Below, one piece after another: positions 7,013 to 15,924 of a DNA stretch of 35,622 nucleotides; positions within the stretch are counted from its first letter, which is position 1; each line of letters begins with the position of its first letter. A program made the position numbers and the translations under genes. The DNA is taken from the NCBI GenBank assembly GCA_910584215.1, contig CAJTYI010000026.1, positions 1-35,622 of the forward strand, written 5' to 3'. The notes under the pieces were generated by a model. That model saw only the letters and a list, made by a program, of their open reading frames with translations, was not told where the DNA came from and ran no database searches. This DNA is from an uncultured Roseburia sp. GTDB lineage: Bacteria > Bacillota > Clostridia > Lachnospirales > Lachnospiraceae.

Positions 7013-7044
7013 TAATGAAATTATGACAAATGGAGGCAAAAGAT

Positions 7045-7776
7045 ATGACATATTTTGAATTAGTAGATGCAGTGAGAGCGGCCTATGCGGGTGCCGATGC
7101 GAGTAATATCAAAGAACACGTTGCGTTTCAGTTTAATGTGACGGGAGAGGCCGAGGGTGCTTTTTACCTGGAGATCAAGGACGGCAAAGTTTTTGTGGAG
7201 CCATACGATTATCACGACAGAGACGTATTGTTTACGACGACGGCGGAGACACTGTTAAAGATCGGCAGGGGAGAATTAGATCCGATGTGGGCATATACGA
7301 CCAGAAAGCTGCGTGCGGAGGGAAATCTGGGCAAGGCGCTGCTGCTCAAAGAGATCACGCCCAAACGTGCGTCCGCAATGACAGACGGCGGGGAGGCGGC
7401 AGAGACAGCCGTAAACGGTGAAGCAAACAAATCGATGGAGACAGCAGAACCGTGCGAAGCGGCAGAGACAGCCGCAAACGGTGAAGTAATCGCATCGACA
7501 GAGACAGCCGCAAACGGTGAAGCGGAGGAGACAGCCGCAGACGGTGAAGCAAATGAAACGACAGAGACAGCAGAACCGTGCGAAGCGGAGGAGACAGCCG
7601 CAAACGGTGAAGCGGAACAATCGGCAGAGGACATGGATGAGCAGGCAGTCAATGAGGAGGATGCTGCGGCAGGGGACGGGGACGTGCCCGCGGCTCTGAC
7701 TTCCGGCAGTGCGAGTGACAGGGCAGTCACAGGTAAAAAACGGCAGAACAGGAAGTCAAAGAAAAAGAGAAGATAG
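7045..7776 (+). CDS. SCP2-like sterol/lipid-carrier domain protein with repeat tail
   Basis: 243 residues. Residues about 1-105 resemble the SCP2 fold: FQFNVTGEAEGAFYLEIKDGKVFVEPY, then DVLFTTTAETLLKIGRGELDPMWAYTTRKLRAEGNLGKALLL. Such domains bind hydrophobic ligands. Residues about 120-190 are an acidic low-complexity tail built from copies of ETAANGEA and ETAEPCEA. After further acidic sequence the chain ends in a highly basic GKKRQNRKSKKKRR tail. The ATG at 7045 has GGAGG 8 bases upstream and is preferred over the ATG at 7030, which overlaps that site. It is a single gene between its own promoter and terminator. The ligand is unknown; the next gene is a phospholipid-turnover enzyme, so a lipid role is a reasonable guess. 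Confidence 0.75.
   Translation: MTYFELVDAVRAAYAGADASNIKEHVAFQFNVTGEAEGAFYLEIKDGKVFVEPYDYHDRDVLFTTTAETLLKIGRGELDPMWAYTTRKLRAEGNLGKALLLKEITPKRASAMTDGGEAAETAVNGEANKSMETAEPCEAAETAANGEVIASTETAANGEAEETAADGEANETTETAEPCEAEETAANGEAEQSAEDMDEQAVNEEDAAAGDGDVPAALTSGSASDRAVTGKKRQNRKSKKKRR
7402..7612 (+). repeat. 22-bp coding minisatellite in the SCP2-like gene
   Basis: Five near-identical units start at 7402, 7465, 7501, 7528 and 7591 (GAGACAGCCGCAAACGGTGA pattern, single-base differences). Two copies of a related unit, GAGACAGCAGAACCGTGCGA, lie at 7438 and 7564. Spacings are multiples of three, so changes in copy number keep the frame. Confidence 0.9.
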
Positions 7777-7808
7777 GACAGGCATCCCAAATAAAAGAGT
7801 CAATTGAC

Positions 7809-7846
7809 AGAGCTGTTACATGGAAGTTTCGTGGACAGCTCTTTTT
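7809..7846 (+). terminator. Intrinsic terminator after the SCP2-like gene
   Basis: An 8-bp stem, AGAGCTGT (7809-7816) with ACAGCTCT (7835-7842), is followed by a T run to 7846. It separates this gene from the phosphodiesterase gene, whose AAGGAGG site starts at about 7859. Confidence 0.75.
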
Positions 7847-7874
7847 AACTCATTATTAAGGAGGAATAAAGAAA

Positions 7875-9347
7875 ATGCTTCGTTTTTTATATTTGTTTGG
7901 GCCTGGTGCGGTGGCCTGGCTGGTGCAAAAATGGTTTTCTTCGGATGAGGAGAACTCTTCTAGGCTATCGCCGCTGTTGGAGGTTTTGGCGTATACCGTG
8001 TTGATTACAGAGGTGACGGTAGTCTCACTGCTTCCGCTTGACAGAGTCAAGCTGGCGACGGCGAAAGATGGAGGACTGATTGTCAATTACGGCACGACAG
8101 CGTTGGCATTGTCTATGCTGCTTGCCTTATTCCTGGGCATCGTGGGCGCAAACATAAGGGGATGGGGCTTAAAACGATTTAGAAAGTTTGTGATGATTTC
8201 TGGCGCGATAGCGCTGGCCTGCGGAGGGGCGCTTCTGATCTTTTGGCGTACAAGCGGGCCGGGAGTCACCGCGCAGGTCAGTACCAAACCGTTAAAGATC
8301 AACAATGAATTTTATGATGCAACGGTGCCTTTATATGTCGATCATAATAATGAATACTTTATTCAGGCGCGCGCGCTTGCCGCGGGGCTTGGAAATTCCT
8401 TTCAGGTGCGCGAATCGGGGCTGTTTGAGATCAGCTGCAAATCGGGCGACCGTGAGTTTGTGGCGAACAGGTTAAAAAATGGCAGCGGTTATTTTATGAA
8501 AGACGGCGAATTATTTGTCAGTTTTTCGGTTCTGGAGGAGACGCTTGGCCTCAATGTCATCGACAATGCCGTCCTGGCCGATGGGAGTGAGCGGCAGGTG
8601 ATTTATATTGACAATTTCCCGCAGCGGTTTGATTACGAGTGGACGAAGAACGCCTATATTGCCCACGCTTTGGGCGGCGTCGACGGTGTGACTTATACCA
8701 ATTCCCTTGAGGCTTTTGAGGCAAATTATAACGCAGGGTTCCGCGTGTTTGAGGTAGATCTGCGGCTGACTGCTGACGGTGCGCTGGCGGCGGTGCATGA
8801 TGCGCCCGAGCACGAAGACGGCAGCCTGATGACGCTGGAGGAATATAAAGCGACCAAGATACAGGGGCAGTATACGCCGCTTTCTTTTGAGGATGTTCTC
8901 ATGCTCATGAAACAATACCCCGATATTTATATCATTACAGATACCAAAAAGAAAGACAAAGAACTGCTGCGGCAGCAGTTTACGCTGATTGTCGAGACGG
9001 CTGACCGTGTGGCACCGGAGGCGTTGGATCGGATTATTCCACAGCTCTACAACGAACATACCTTTGATCTGATTATGAGTTTTTATGATTGGAAATCGAT
9101 TGTCTACACGATGTATGCGCTCAAAGAATTTTCCGAGAAAGAGGTCATTGATTTTGCATACCGGCAGGGGATACAGGTGATCACCACGAGTAAGTCAAAA
9201 TCACAGCAGTCGTTTTTTGATCAGCTCTATGAGCGCGGTATCCAGGTGTATATGCACACCTATAATACGCCCGAGGAGATGCAGGAGCTTACGGCGCGCG
9301 GGGTCACAGGGGTCTATACGGATTTTTTGGTACCCGGACAGGAATAA
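7875..9347 (+). CDS. Membrane-anchored glycerophosphodiester phosphodiesterase family protein
   Basis: 490 residues. At least three hydrophobic segments (about 35-55, 72-92, 103-122) anchor it. A middle region (about 130-250) with KINNEFYDATVPLYVDHNNEYF and FVSFSVLEETLGL resembles copper-amine-oxidase-N/stalk-type surface domains. The C-terminal GDPD domain (about 260-490) has the His in AHALGG, YTNSLEAFEANYNAGFRVFE, the Asp in EVDLRLTADG and the His-Asp in AAVHD. The expected product is a phosphodiesterase acting on glycerophosphodiesters or lipid/teichoic acid head groups outside the cell. The classic ENT is replaced by YTNS, as in a known GDPD subgroup. The start is clear: AAGGAGG lies 9 bases upstream. 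Its topology (catalytic domain outside) is inferred. Confidence 0.85.
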   Translation: MLRFLYLFGPGAVAWLVQKWFSSDEENSSRLSPLLEVLAYTVLITEVTVVSLLPLDRVKLATAKDGGLIVNYGTTALALSMLLALFLGIVGANIRGWGLKRFRKFVMISGAIALACGGALLIFWRTSGPGVTAQVSTKPLKINNEFYDATVPLYVDHNNEYFIQARALAAGLGNSFQVRESGLFEISCKSGDREFVANRLKNGSGYFMKDGELFVSFSVLEETLGLNVIDNAVLADGSERQVIYIDNFPQRFDYEWTKNAYIAHALGGVDGVTYTNSLEAFEANYNAGFRVFEVDLRLTADGALAAVHDAPEHEDGSLMTLEEYKATKIQGQYTPLSFEDVLMLMKQYPDIYIITDTKKKDKELLRQQFTLIVETADRVAPEALDRIIPQLYNEHTFDLIMSFYDWKSIVYTMYALKEFSEKEVIDFAYRQGIQVITTSKSKSQQSFFDQLYERGIQVYMHTYNTPEEMQELTARGVTGVYTDFLVPGQE

Positions 9348-9357
9348 GAATTATAAC

Positions 9358-9386
9358 TTTATTTTATGTGGAAAATCATGTATAAT
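9358..9386 (+). promoter_or_regulatory. Candidate promoter of the binding protein/hybrid kinase operon
   Basis: A perfect TATAAT (9381-9386) with a weak TTTATT -35 (9358-9363) at 17-base spacing. It lies in the only gap (9348-9492) upstream of the operon. Confidence 0.4.
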
Positions 9387-9492
9387 AAACCATATACTGT
9401 TCGGTCAGATGCGATGTGCAAGGGGCGGATCAGATGCTTTTTAGGTCTTGCAGCCGGCGATCGCATATGTGAGGAGAGGAGAATCTGCGGTC

Positions 9493-10653
9493 ATGTTGGG
9501 GATGATGTTAAAAACCAGTGCGGGGAGAAAAAAGTCGTATGGCAAAGATCTTGTTTTTCGTGTGTTGATGATCATTTTTTTGTTGGCGGGCCTGGGGATG
9601 GCGGGCTGTGACAGAGTTTCGCATCAGGCTTTGCCGGCGACGGATGACCAGCCAATGTGGAGTGTGAAAAATAACAAGCGCAACGAACGCGTGCCGAGTG
9701 TCGTTGATTTTGATCATGAGCTCGACTTCTATCAGCCTGCGAAAACAGAATATAATTTTTATTTTACCTACAAAACCGTACATCCTTGGTGGGACGCGGT
9801 TGCGCTTGGCATGGAGGATGCGGCAAAGCAGTATGAGCAGAGGGGAATCATCATCAATTATGAATATCTCGCTCCGAACGGCGCTTCTGCGACAGACCAA
9901 ATTAGACGTTTGAAAGACGCCGCAGGGCGGGAGTTTGACGTAGTCGGTGTGGATGTGGCGGATGTCGATGTCGTGACCCCGGTAATCAATGAGCTGATTG
10001 CGAACGGGCAGAAAGTGATGACCTTTTCAAGTTCCGACGCTGCGCGCGAGGATGGATGTAACCGTATCGCCTATGTGGGCAACACCCATAATTATGAAGA
10101 TGGCGCCAAACTGACCGAAGCGCTGTGCAAAAAACTAGATTATTCCGGCAAGGTTGCCGTTCTTGTGGGGACGATGGGGGCGCCCTGCCATGAAGATCGG
10201 GCGTTCGGCGCGCAGGATGTCATTGCCAAGTATCCTGACATGGAGATCGTTGAGATCGCATATGATGAGGATAGTGTGGAAAAGTCATACGATCTTGCGA
10301 CCGGTTTTTTAAATGAGTATGATGACCTGTCGGGCATTATCTGCTGTAATATGAGCAATCCGGTCGGCGCAGCCAGAGCCGTCAAAGAGGCCGGGCGCCA
10401 GGAGGAGATCGTCATTGTCGGTATGGATCATGACCAGGAGGCGCTTGGCTATCTGCGGGACGGCGTCATTTATGCCCTGGGCGTTCAGGACTGTTATTCG
10501 ATCGGTTTTGATACGTTGCAGGTGGCCATAAAGATCGCGGACGGTCATCTTCCGGGAGAGTTATATCCGGAAAAAACAGAAGAAATTACGACAATTATTT
10601 ACCAGGACAGTGCTGGTACGCTGCTGCAGACACTGTACGGTGAGATTGATTAG
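9493..10653 (+). CDS. Periplasmic-binding-protein-like lipoprotein (sugar-binding type), partner of a hybrid kinase
   Basis: 386 residues. A basic N-terminus, a hydrophobic segment and the lipobox LAGLGMAGC mark a lipoprotein. The mature part is a type I binding protein (ribose/galactose/LuxP class): FYFTYKTVHPWWDAVALGMEDAAKQ, GVDVADVDVVTPVINELI, GKVAVLVGTMG, then GIICCNMSNPVGAARAVKEAG and IVIVGMDHDQEALGYLRDGVI. No permease or ATPase is nearby. The hybrid histidine kinase starts 18 bases downstream, so a sensing rather than uptake role is likely, as in LuxP/LuxQ. The start is uncertain: the ATG at 9493 has GGAGAGGAG about 11 bases upstream, and the ATG at 9502 is an alternative. The ligand is unknown. 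Confidence 0.85.
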   Translation: MLGMMLKTSAGRKKSYGKDLVFRVLMIIFLLAGLGMAGCDRVSHQALPATDDQPMWSVKNNKRNERVPSVVDFDHELDFYQPAKTEYNFYFTYKTVHPWWDAVALGMEDAAKQYEQRGIIINYEYLAPNGASATDQIRRLKDAAGREFDVVGVDVADVDVVTPVINELIANGQKVMTFSSSDAAREDGCNRIAYVGNTHNYEDGAKLTEALCKKLDYSGKVAVLVGTMGAPCHEDRAFGAQDVIAKYPDMEIVEIAYDEDSVEKSYDLATGFLNEYDDLSGIICCNMSNPVGAARAVKEAGRQEEIVIVGMDHDQEALGYLRDGVIYALGVQDCYSIGFDTLQVAIKIADGHLPGELYPEKTEEITTIIYQDSAGTLLQTLYGEID

Positions 10654-10671
10654 AAATGGCGGGAATATAAA

Positions 10672-13600
10672 ATGGAACAGACACAGCATATTGCGATCAA
10701 TAAAAGACAACGGAAACAGACGGCAGTTTACGCTGTAGTGGGAGGGCTGCTGATTGCGGCTATTCTACTGATCACAACAATCTGGGTGTCCTCAAGCGCG
10801 AGGATCGGCACGAGTCTTGCAGTCAACAAAGTCAGCGAGTTTTATTTGGAGGAGCTTGCAGGGCGCAGGGCGCAGGTGGTTTCCGAGGAATTAAACAGTA
10901 ATTTTGCATACATAGAAAACGCTCTTGGCATATTGGATGACGCGGATTTACAGTCGCAGGAAACACTGCGGTTGTTTCTCGGCGAGGTCAAAAGGATTTA
11001 CGGTGTGGAGAAGTTTGCGCTTGTGGATGAGAACGGCATTGTCTATACGGAGCAAAGCACGTCATCCGGCCTTAGCATGTACAGTTTTCTCTCGGAGGAA
11101 CTCACGGAGCCTGTAGTCAGCACCACGAATCTTTACGGAGCGAAAAAGCAGGTGATCCTGGCGGTTCCAGTCGAGCATATCGCGTTTTTGGGAGCACAGA
11201 TTCGTGTGTGTTTTATCCAGATCAATATCGACGAAATGCTAAGTTCCCTGACGCTGCAAACCGGTGACAATGAAACCTACTGCAGTCTGTTTCACCGCAA
11301 TGGAGAAAGTCTGACAAATAATGATTTTGGTTATCTGAAAGCGAAGAGCAATATTTTCTCCACGCTCTCGGAAGCAGTGATCGACGAGGGCTTCAGCTTT
11401 GAAGCGATGCACAGTGACTTCAGCAATGGCAAATCAGGACAGATTTCGTTTAACTATCGCGGTTCAAAGGAAGATCTCTGCTATGTCCCGGTTGAGGGCA
11501 CGAACTGGATGCTGACGATCCTGATTCGTGACAATGTAATCACTGAGCAGATCAGTTCGATCAGCTCCGGTATGATGCGCCGCAGTATTATACAGATTAT
11601 CATTACCATGGCAGTGACGCTGTTCGTGTTTTTGGCCCTCATTCATCAATCCAAAAAGAATGCAAGAATTTTGCTCGAACAGGAAAAGGCGGATGCCAAT
11701 AGAATCCGGGCGGCTTTTGCGCAGATTGAAAAAGAGCAGGCGGCCATGGACAATATTCACGCGGCTATGGGGTCTGGTCTTTGGAGTATGGAGTTTAACG
11801 AGCGAGCACAGATCATCTCCTGTAGCTGGTCGGAAGCTTTCAGAAAGATGGTAGGATATGGGAGTGAGGAGGAGTTTCCCAACCGGATTGAATCCTGGTC
11901 GAGTCTGCTCGATGAAAAAGACCGCGAGCGGATTTTGAAAGAATATTGGGATACGGTAAAAGATTACAGCGGTGCGAAAACGTTTGATGTTGAGTACCGG
12001 CTTCACACCAGACATGCCGGATGCCGATGGTTCCACGCTGCCGGCAGATTATCCAGACGCGAGGATGGGTCGCCAATCACATTTGTCGGTCTGTTTGTCG
12101 ATATCGACGATGAGAAGAAGTTGGAAGAGCGCTTAGAGAAGCAGAAAATGGATCTTGAGGATGCGCTCGCGGCGGCGCAGCATGCCAACCGGGCAAAGAC
12201 GACATTCCTTAACAACATGTCCCACGATATCAGGACACCGATGAATGCGATCATCGGGTTTACCTCGCTTGCGGCGACGCATATTGATAATACCGAGCAA
12301 GTGCAGGATTATCTGTCTAAGATTACGACGTCGAGCAATCATCTGCTCAGCCTAATCAATGATGTTTTGGATATGAGCCGCATCGAGAGCGGTAAGGTAA
12401 AGATTGATGAAAAGGAAACTTCACTGCCTGAGGTTATGCATGATTTGAAGACGATTGTGCAGGCGGATATCACGTCAAAACAGTTGGATTTTTACATAGA
12501 CACGGCGGATGTTGTCAATGAAAATGTTCTGTGCGATAAGCTCAGATTGAATCAGGTGCTGTTAAACCTGCTGAGCAACGCGATGAAATTTACGAAACCG
12601 GGCGGCATTGTCAGCGTCCGTATCCTGCAAAAAGGCAGCGCCACGGACGGCTGGGCTTCCTATGAATTTCAAGTAAAAGATACCGGAATCGGTATGAGCA
12701 AAGAATTTTTGGAACATGTTTTTGAACCGTTTGAGCGGGAGCAGACGAGTACAATCAGCGGTATCCAGGGAACGGGACTTGGCATGGCGATCACCAAGAA
12801 TATTGTCGATATGATGGGCGGCAAGATCTCTGTTGTCAGTGAAGAGGGCAAGGGAACGACATTTACGGTTTCTCTGCGGTTTCGGACCTGTTCCGGCGCA
12901 GTGCGCATGGAGGTGATTCCGGAGTTAAAGGGACTTCGGGCGCTTGTGGCTGACGACGACTTTAATACCTGTTCGAGCGTCACACAGATGCTCTCGATTA
13001 TCGGCATGAGGCCGGACTGGACGACGTCCGGCAAGGAGGCAGTGCTGCGCACAAAACTCGCGGAGGAGCAGAACGACGCTTATGCGGCTTACATTATCGA
13101 CTGGCTGATGCCGGATATGAACGGGATCGAAGTTGTCAGACGTATCCGCGGCCTGATTGGAGAGGGGAAACCGATTATCATTCTGACTGCCTATGACTGG
13201 TCCGACATCGAGGAGGAGGCAAGGAGAGCGGGTGTGACCGGTTTTTGCTCCAAACCTATTTTCCTCTCAGAGCTGCGCGAGATTTTGGAGTCGCCGTATA
13301 AGGTACAGGATACAGAAGCGTCAGACAAAGACAGCGGCGTTACGTTTGAGGGAAGGAAGATCCTGCTGGTGGAGGACAATGAGCTCAACCAGGAGATCGC
13401 GGTGGAAATTCTTCAGGAAGCGGGATTTATTATGGATGTGGCCGACGACGGTGTCGTGGCAGTCGAAAAGTTAAAGACGGTGCAGCCGGGCCAGTATGAT
13501 CTGGTATTGATGGATATCCAGATGCCGATTATGGACGGCTATGAGGCCACGAGGCAGATTCGGGCCTTAGACAATGCCGTCGCGGCGCATCTCCCCATCA

Positions 13601-13728
13601 TAGCGATGACTGCCAATGCTTTCGACGAAGATAAAAAAGCGGCGCTTGAGGCGGGCATGAACGGACATATTGCAAAGCCAATCAATACGGTTAAATTGAT
13701 GGAGCTGTTGAGAGAGATCTTAAAATAA
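10672..13728 (+). CDS. Hybrid sensor histidine kinase with PAS domain and two receiver domains
   Basis: 1018 residues. TM1 is about 14-38, followed by an extracytoplasmic sensor of about 265 residues (probably dCache-like) and TM2 about 306-326. Then come a coiled linker and PAS (about 360-485; the YRLHTRHAGCRWFHAAG and TFVGLFVDIDDEKKLEE ends are typical). HisKA has His518 in NNMSHDIRTPMNAIIGF. The HATPase region has an N box near 624-640, DTGIG at 670 and GTGLG near 703. Receiver 1 has the phospho-Asp Asp810 in IIDWLMPDMNG; receiver 2 has Asp948 in LVLMDIQMPIMDGYEATRQIR. There is no Hpt or output domain in the protein, and no stand-alone partner lies next to it, so the output is unknown. It is co-transcribed with the binding lipoprotein 18 bases upstream, its probable ligand-sensing partner. 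Confidence 0.93.
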   Translation: MEQTQHIAINKRQRKQTAVYAVVGGLLIAAILLITTIWVSSSARIGTSLAVNKVSEFYLEELAGRRAQVVSEELNSNFAYIENALGILDDADLQSQETLRLFLGEVKRIYGVEKFALVDENGIVYTEQSTSSGLSMYSFLSEELTEPVVSTTNLYGAKKQVILAVPVEHIAFLGAQIRVCFIQINIDEMLSSLTLQTGDNETYCSLFHRNGESLTNNDFGYLKAKSNIFSTLSEAVIDEGFSFEAMHSDFSNGKSGQISFNYRGSKEDLCYVPVEGTNWMLTILIRDNVITEQISSISSGMMRRSIIQIIITMAVTLFVFLALIHQSKKNARILLEQEKADANRIRAAFAQIEKEQAAMDNIHAAMGSGLWSMEFNERAQIISCSWSEAFRKMVGYGSEEEFPNRIESWSSLLDEKDRERILKEYWDTVKDYSGAKTFDVEYRLHTRHAGCRWFHAAGRLSRREDGSPITFVGLFVDIDDEKKLEERLEKQKMDLEDALAAAQHANRAKTTFLNNMSHDIRTPMNAIIGFTSLAATHIDNTEQVQDYLSKITTSSNHLLSLINDVLDMSRIESGKVKIDEKETSLPEVMHDLKTIVQADITSKQLDFYIDTADVVNENVLCDKLRLNQVLLNLLSNAMKFTKPGGIVSVRILQKGSATDGWASYEFQVKDTGIGMSKEFLEHVFEPFEREQTSTISGIQGTGLGMAITKNIVDMMGGKISVVSEEGKGTTFTVSLRFRTCSGAVRMEVIPELKGLRALVADDDFNTCSSVTQMLSIIGMRPDWTTSGKEAVLRTKLAEEQNDAYAAYIIDWLMPDMNGIEVVRRIRGLIGEGKPIIILTAYDWSDIEEEARRAGVTGFCSKPIFLSELREILESPYKVQDTEASDKDSGVTFEGRKILLVEDNELNQEIAVEILQEAGFIMDVADDGVVAVEKLKTVQPGQYDLVLMDIQMPIMDGYEATRQIRALDNAVAAHLPIIAMTANAFDEDKKAALEAGMNGHIAKPINTVKLMELLREILK

Positions 13729-13782
13729 CGTTGCATTTGCCGTCTGCGGTCCGCCGCCAGACTATGGAAGGGACATTTTGAC

Positions 13783-14664
13783 ATGGAACATATAAAAGCA
13801 ATCGCAAAACAGCTGCAATGGTTAAATTTTTTGCCGCTTACGCTGGCCGGGGTGATTAACGCCTTTGGCGTTGTCGTATTTTTGGCGCCGGTGAAACTGT
13901 ACGACAGCGGGATTTCCGGGACTTCGATGATTCTCTCCCAGATCACACCGGATTCCCTGTCTCTGCCGTTTTTTCTGCTTCTGTTAAATATTCCGCTGTT
14001 TTTATATGGTTTGAAAAAGCAGGGGCCAATGTTTACGATCTATGCAATATACACGGTTTTTATTTATTCTTTCACGGCGTGGATGATTACCGACATTTTG
14101 CCGGTGGATGTCTCGATCGTATCACCGCTGGCCGGTTCTGATCTGTTTTTGTGCGCTATTTTCGGCGGTCTCATTTCAGGCGTCGGCAGCGGTATTGCCA
14201 TCCGCTATGGCGGCGCTATGGACGGCATTGAGGTTTTAGCCATTATATTTGCAAAGAGGGTGGGAATCACGGTCGGCACTTTTGTGATGATCTACAATCT
14301 CGCGCTGTATGTGATATGCGGTATCCTGATCGGAAGCTGGATACTGCCGCTGTACTCTATTGTGACCTACGCGGCTGCACTTAAAACAGTCGACTTTATA
14401 ATTGAAGGTTTCGACCGGTCTAAGGCGGCTACGATTATTACGACCATGCCGGAGGAAATTTGTGCGGCGCTCTCCGCAGAGTTTGAAAATGGCATTACGC
14501 TGATGCAGGCGAAAGGATATTATTCCGACTCTCCTAAAACCATGATCTATTTCGTGCTCAACCGATTTCAGGTGGGCAAGATGCGGGAGATTATTCATAA
14601 AATAGATAAGCGCGCCTACATATCTATCACGGAGGTGGCCGATGTATTTGGAGCCAACGGGTAG
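13783..14664 (+). CDS. YitT family membrane protein (DUF161-like plus C-terminal DUF2179)
   Basis: 293 residues. About five to six transmembrane segments cover residues 15-205, with the family blocks GVINAFGVVVFLAP, GISGTSMIL, GIAIRYGGAMDGIEVLA and LKTVDFIIEGFDRSKAATII. A soluble C-terminal DUF2179 domain (about 215-290: GITLMQAKGYYSDSPKTMIYFVLNRFQ) resembles small-ligand-binding regulatory domains. The transport substrate of this family is not established. AAGGGA lies 11 bases before the ATG. A small hairpin (13742-13762) lies between it and the kinase gene but has no T run, so read-through from the kinase operon is possible. Confidence 0.88.
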   Translation: MEHIKAIAKQLQWLNFLPLTLAGVINAFGVVVFLAPVKLYDSGISGTSMILSQITPDSLSLPFFLLLLNIPLFLYGLKKQGPMFTIYAIYTVFIYSFTAWMITDILPVDVSIVSPLAGSDLFLCAIFGGLISGVGSGIAIRYGGAMDGIEVLAIIFAKRVGITVGTFVMIYNLALYVICGILIGSWILPLYSIVTYAAALKTVDFIIEGFDRSKAATIITTMPEEICAALSAEFENGITLMQAKGYYSDSPKTMIYFVLNRFQVGKMREIIHKIDKRAYISITEVADVFGANG

Positions 14665-14684
14665 GCGTATGCGCCCCGGGCTCC
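14650..14684 (+). terminator. GC-rich hairpin at the end of the YitT gene
   Basis: GGAGCC (14650-14655) pairs with GGCTCC (14679-14684), with inner stems CGGG/CCCG and GGCG/CGCC. It starts inside the last codons. The T content after it is poor, so termination is only likely, not certain. Confidence 0.4.
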
Positions 14685-14747
14685 GGCAGGCTTTGTATTT
14701 GCTGCACAGGAAAAGTAATAAGTTTGTGTACATATTGCATAAAAAAT

Positions 14748-14775
14748 TTGCCTTTGACGTTATTTGTAGTATAAT
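14748..14775 (+). promoter_or_regulatory. Candidate promoter of the diguanylate cyclase operon
   Basis: TTGCCT (14748-14753), 16-base spacer, TATAAT (14770-14775), about 80 bases before the GTG start. Confidence 0.5.
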
Positions 14776-14854
14776 AAATGCAGAATTTTATTTGGATAAG
14801 AATGCTTACAGAAGGTAGTCGTGGATTTTAATTCATAAGAGATGGAGAAAAAGT

Positions 14855-15922
14855 GTGACACATAGGTTGAAAAATAAATGGATTACGGATATGATGAGCT
14901 ATCGGCTCATGTTCGCATTTTGTTTTGTGGTACACCTGCTGCTGATGGTGGCATGCACTTATTTTGATATTGTGCTGCTGGCGCTCTTTAATGTTGGTTC
15001 TGTTGTGTTTTATATCACAGGCTTTTTTTGCCTGAACAAATCAAAAGATGTGCGCATCTGGCTGTTTTCCATGTTTGCAGAGCTTGTGGTACATGTGGTG
15101 ATGTGCAATCTCATTCTTGGCTGGGGATACGGGTTTAGCATGTACGGTATTTTGGTGGTGCCGATCACGTTTTATAATTCGTACTCGGATGAAGAGGGAA
15201 CGGGCGGCTATCCCCTGTGGTCAGCCGTTTTGCTTGCCCTGATTGACTGTGTGATGGTGATGTCGTCTCTGCTCAACACCGGCATGGACAATCGGAGAAT
15301 TGTTTCCGCGTATCCTGTCATCAAATACATATTTGTCGCCAATTGTACGATATCTATGATAGCGATTGTCATGTATACGTTATTGTTCTATATGCGTGTG
15401 AGAAACAGCAGGGAGGTCATGCGGGAGCAGAGAGAAGAGCTGATCTATGTCGCCAATCACGATAAACTGACGAAGCTGCGCAACCGGACCAGCAGCGCGG
15501 AGATCTTTCATAAAATGGAAGAATCAAGGGAACAATATTGTATTGCCATCGGCGATATCGACGATTTTAAAATGGTAAATGACACTTACGGGCACAATGT
15601 CGGCGATGAAGTGCTGATGCAGGTGGCCCGCGTGATCAAGCAGAATGTGCCCGGGGAGGGCAATACATTCCGTTGGGGCGGGGAAGAGTTTTTGGTGCTG
15701 CTGCCGGTACCAAAGGAGGAGATGGCCAGGCAGATTGAGCAAATCCGCGCGCAGATCGAGAAATTGGAGTTTGCCAGCGGACTCACAAAGTTTGGTGTGA
15801 CAATGACATTTGGCGTGGCGGAATGCCATGCGCTGATGAGCTGTCAGCAGGTGGTGTCGTCCGCCGACCGCAGGCTCTATGTGGGCAAGCGCAGTGGAAA
15901 GAATCAGGTTGTGTATCAATAG
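14855..15922 (+). CDS. Membrane-bound diguanylate cyclase (GGDEF domain)
   Basis: Makes cyclic di-GMP from two GTP. 355 residues. Six or so hydrophobic segments fill residues about 15-185 (no recognised sensor family). After a short coiled stretch (VRNSREVMREQREELIYVANHD) comes a GGDEF domain (about 195-355): DKLTKLRNRTS, the metal-binding Asp in IGDIDDFKMVNDTYGHNVGD, and the active-site GGEEF at 275-279. No RxxD inhibitory site lies before GGEEF, so product inhibition may be absent. The start is a GTG with GGAG 8 bases upstream. It ends just 2 bases before the OmpR-type regulator, so cyclase, regulator and kinase appear to be one operon. Confidence 0.92.
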   Translation: MTHRLKNKWITDMMSYRLMFAFCFVVHLLLMVACTYFDIVLLALFNVGSVVFYITGFFCLNKSKDVRIWLFSMFAELVVHVVMCNLILGWGYGFSMYGILVVPITFYNSYSDEEGTGGYPLWSAVLLALIDCVMVMSSLLNTGMDNRRIVSAYPVIKYIFVANCTISMIAIVMYTLLFYMRVRNSREVMREQREELIYVANHDKLTKLRNRTSSAEIFHKMEESREQYCIAIGDIDDFKMVNDTYGHNVGDEVLMQVARVIKQNVPGEGNTFRWGGEEFLVLLPVPKEEMARQIEQIRAQIEKLEFASGLTKFGVTMTFGVAECHALMSCQQVVSSADRRLYVGKRSGKNQVVYQ

Positions 15923-15924
15923 CG

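Noticed and set aside
7212..7790. A long minus-strand open frame (192 codons) over the SCP2-like gene.
   Set aside because: It is the antisense of the repeat region, low-complexity Ser/Ala, has no ribosome site, and the plus-strand gene has promoter, ribosome site and terminator.
14754..14775. TTGACG as -35 for the TATAAT before the diguanylate cyclase.
   Set aside because: The spacing is only 10 bases; TTGCCT at 14748 with 16 bases fits better.
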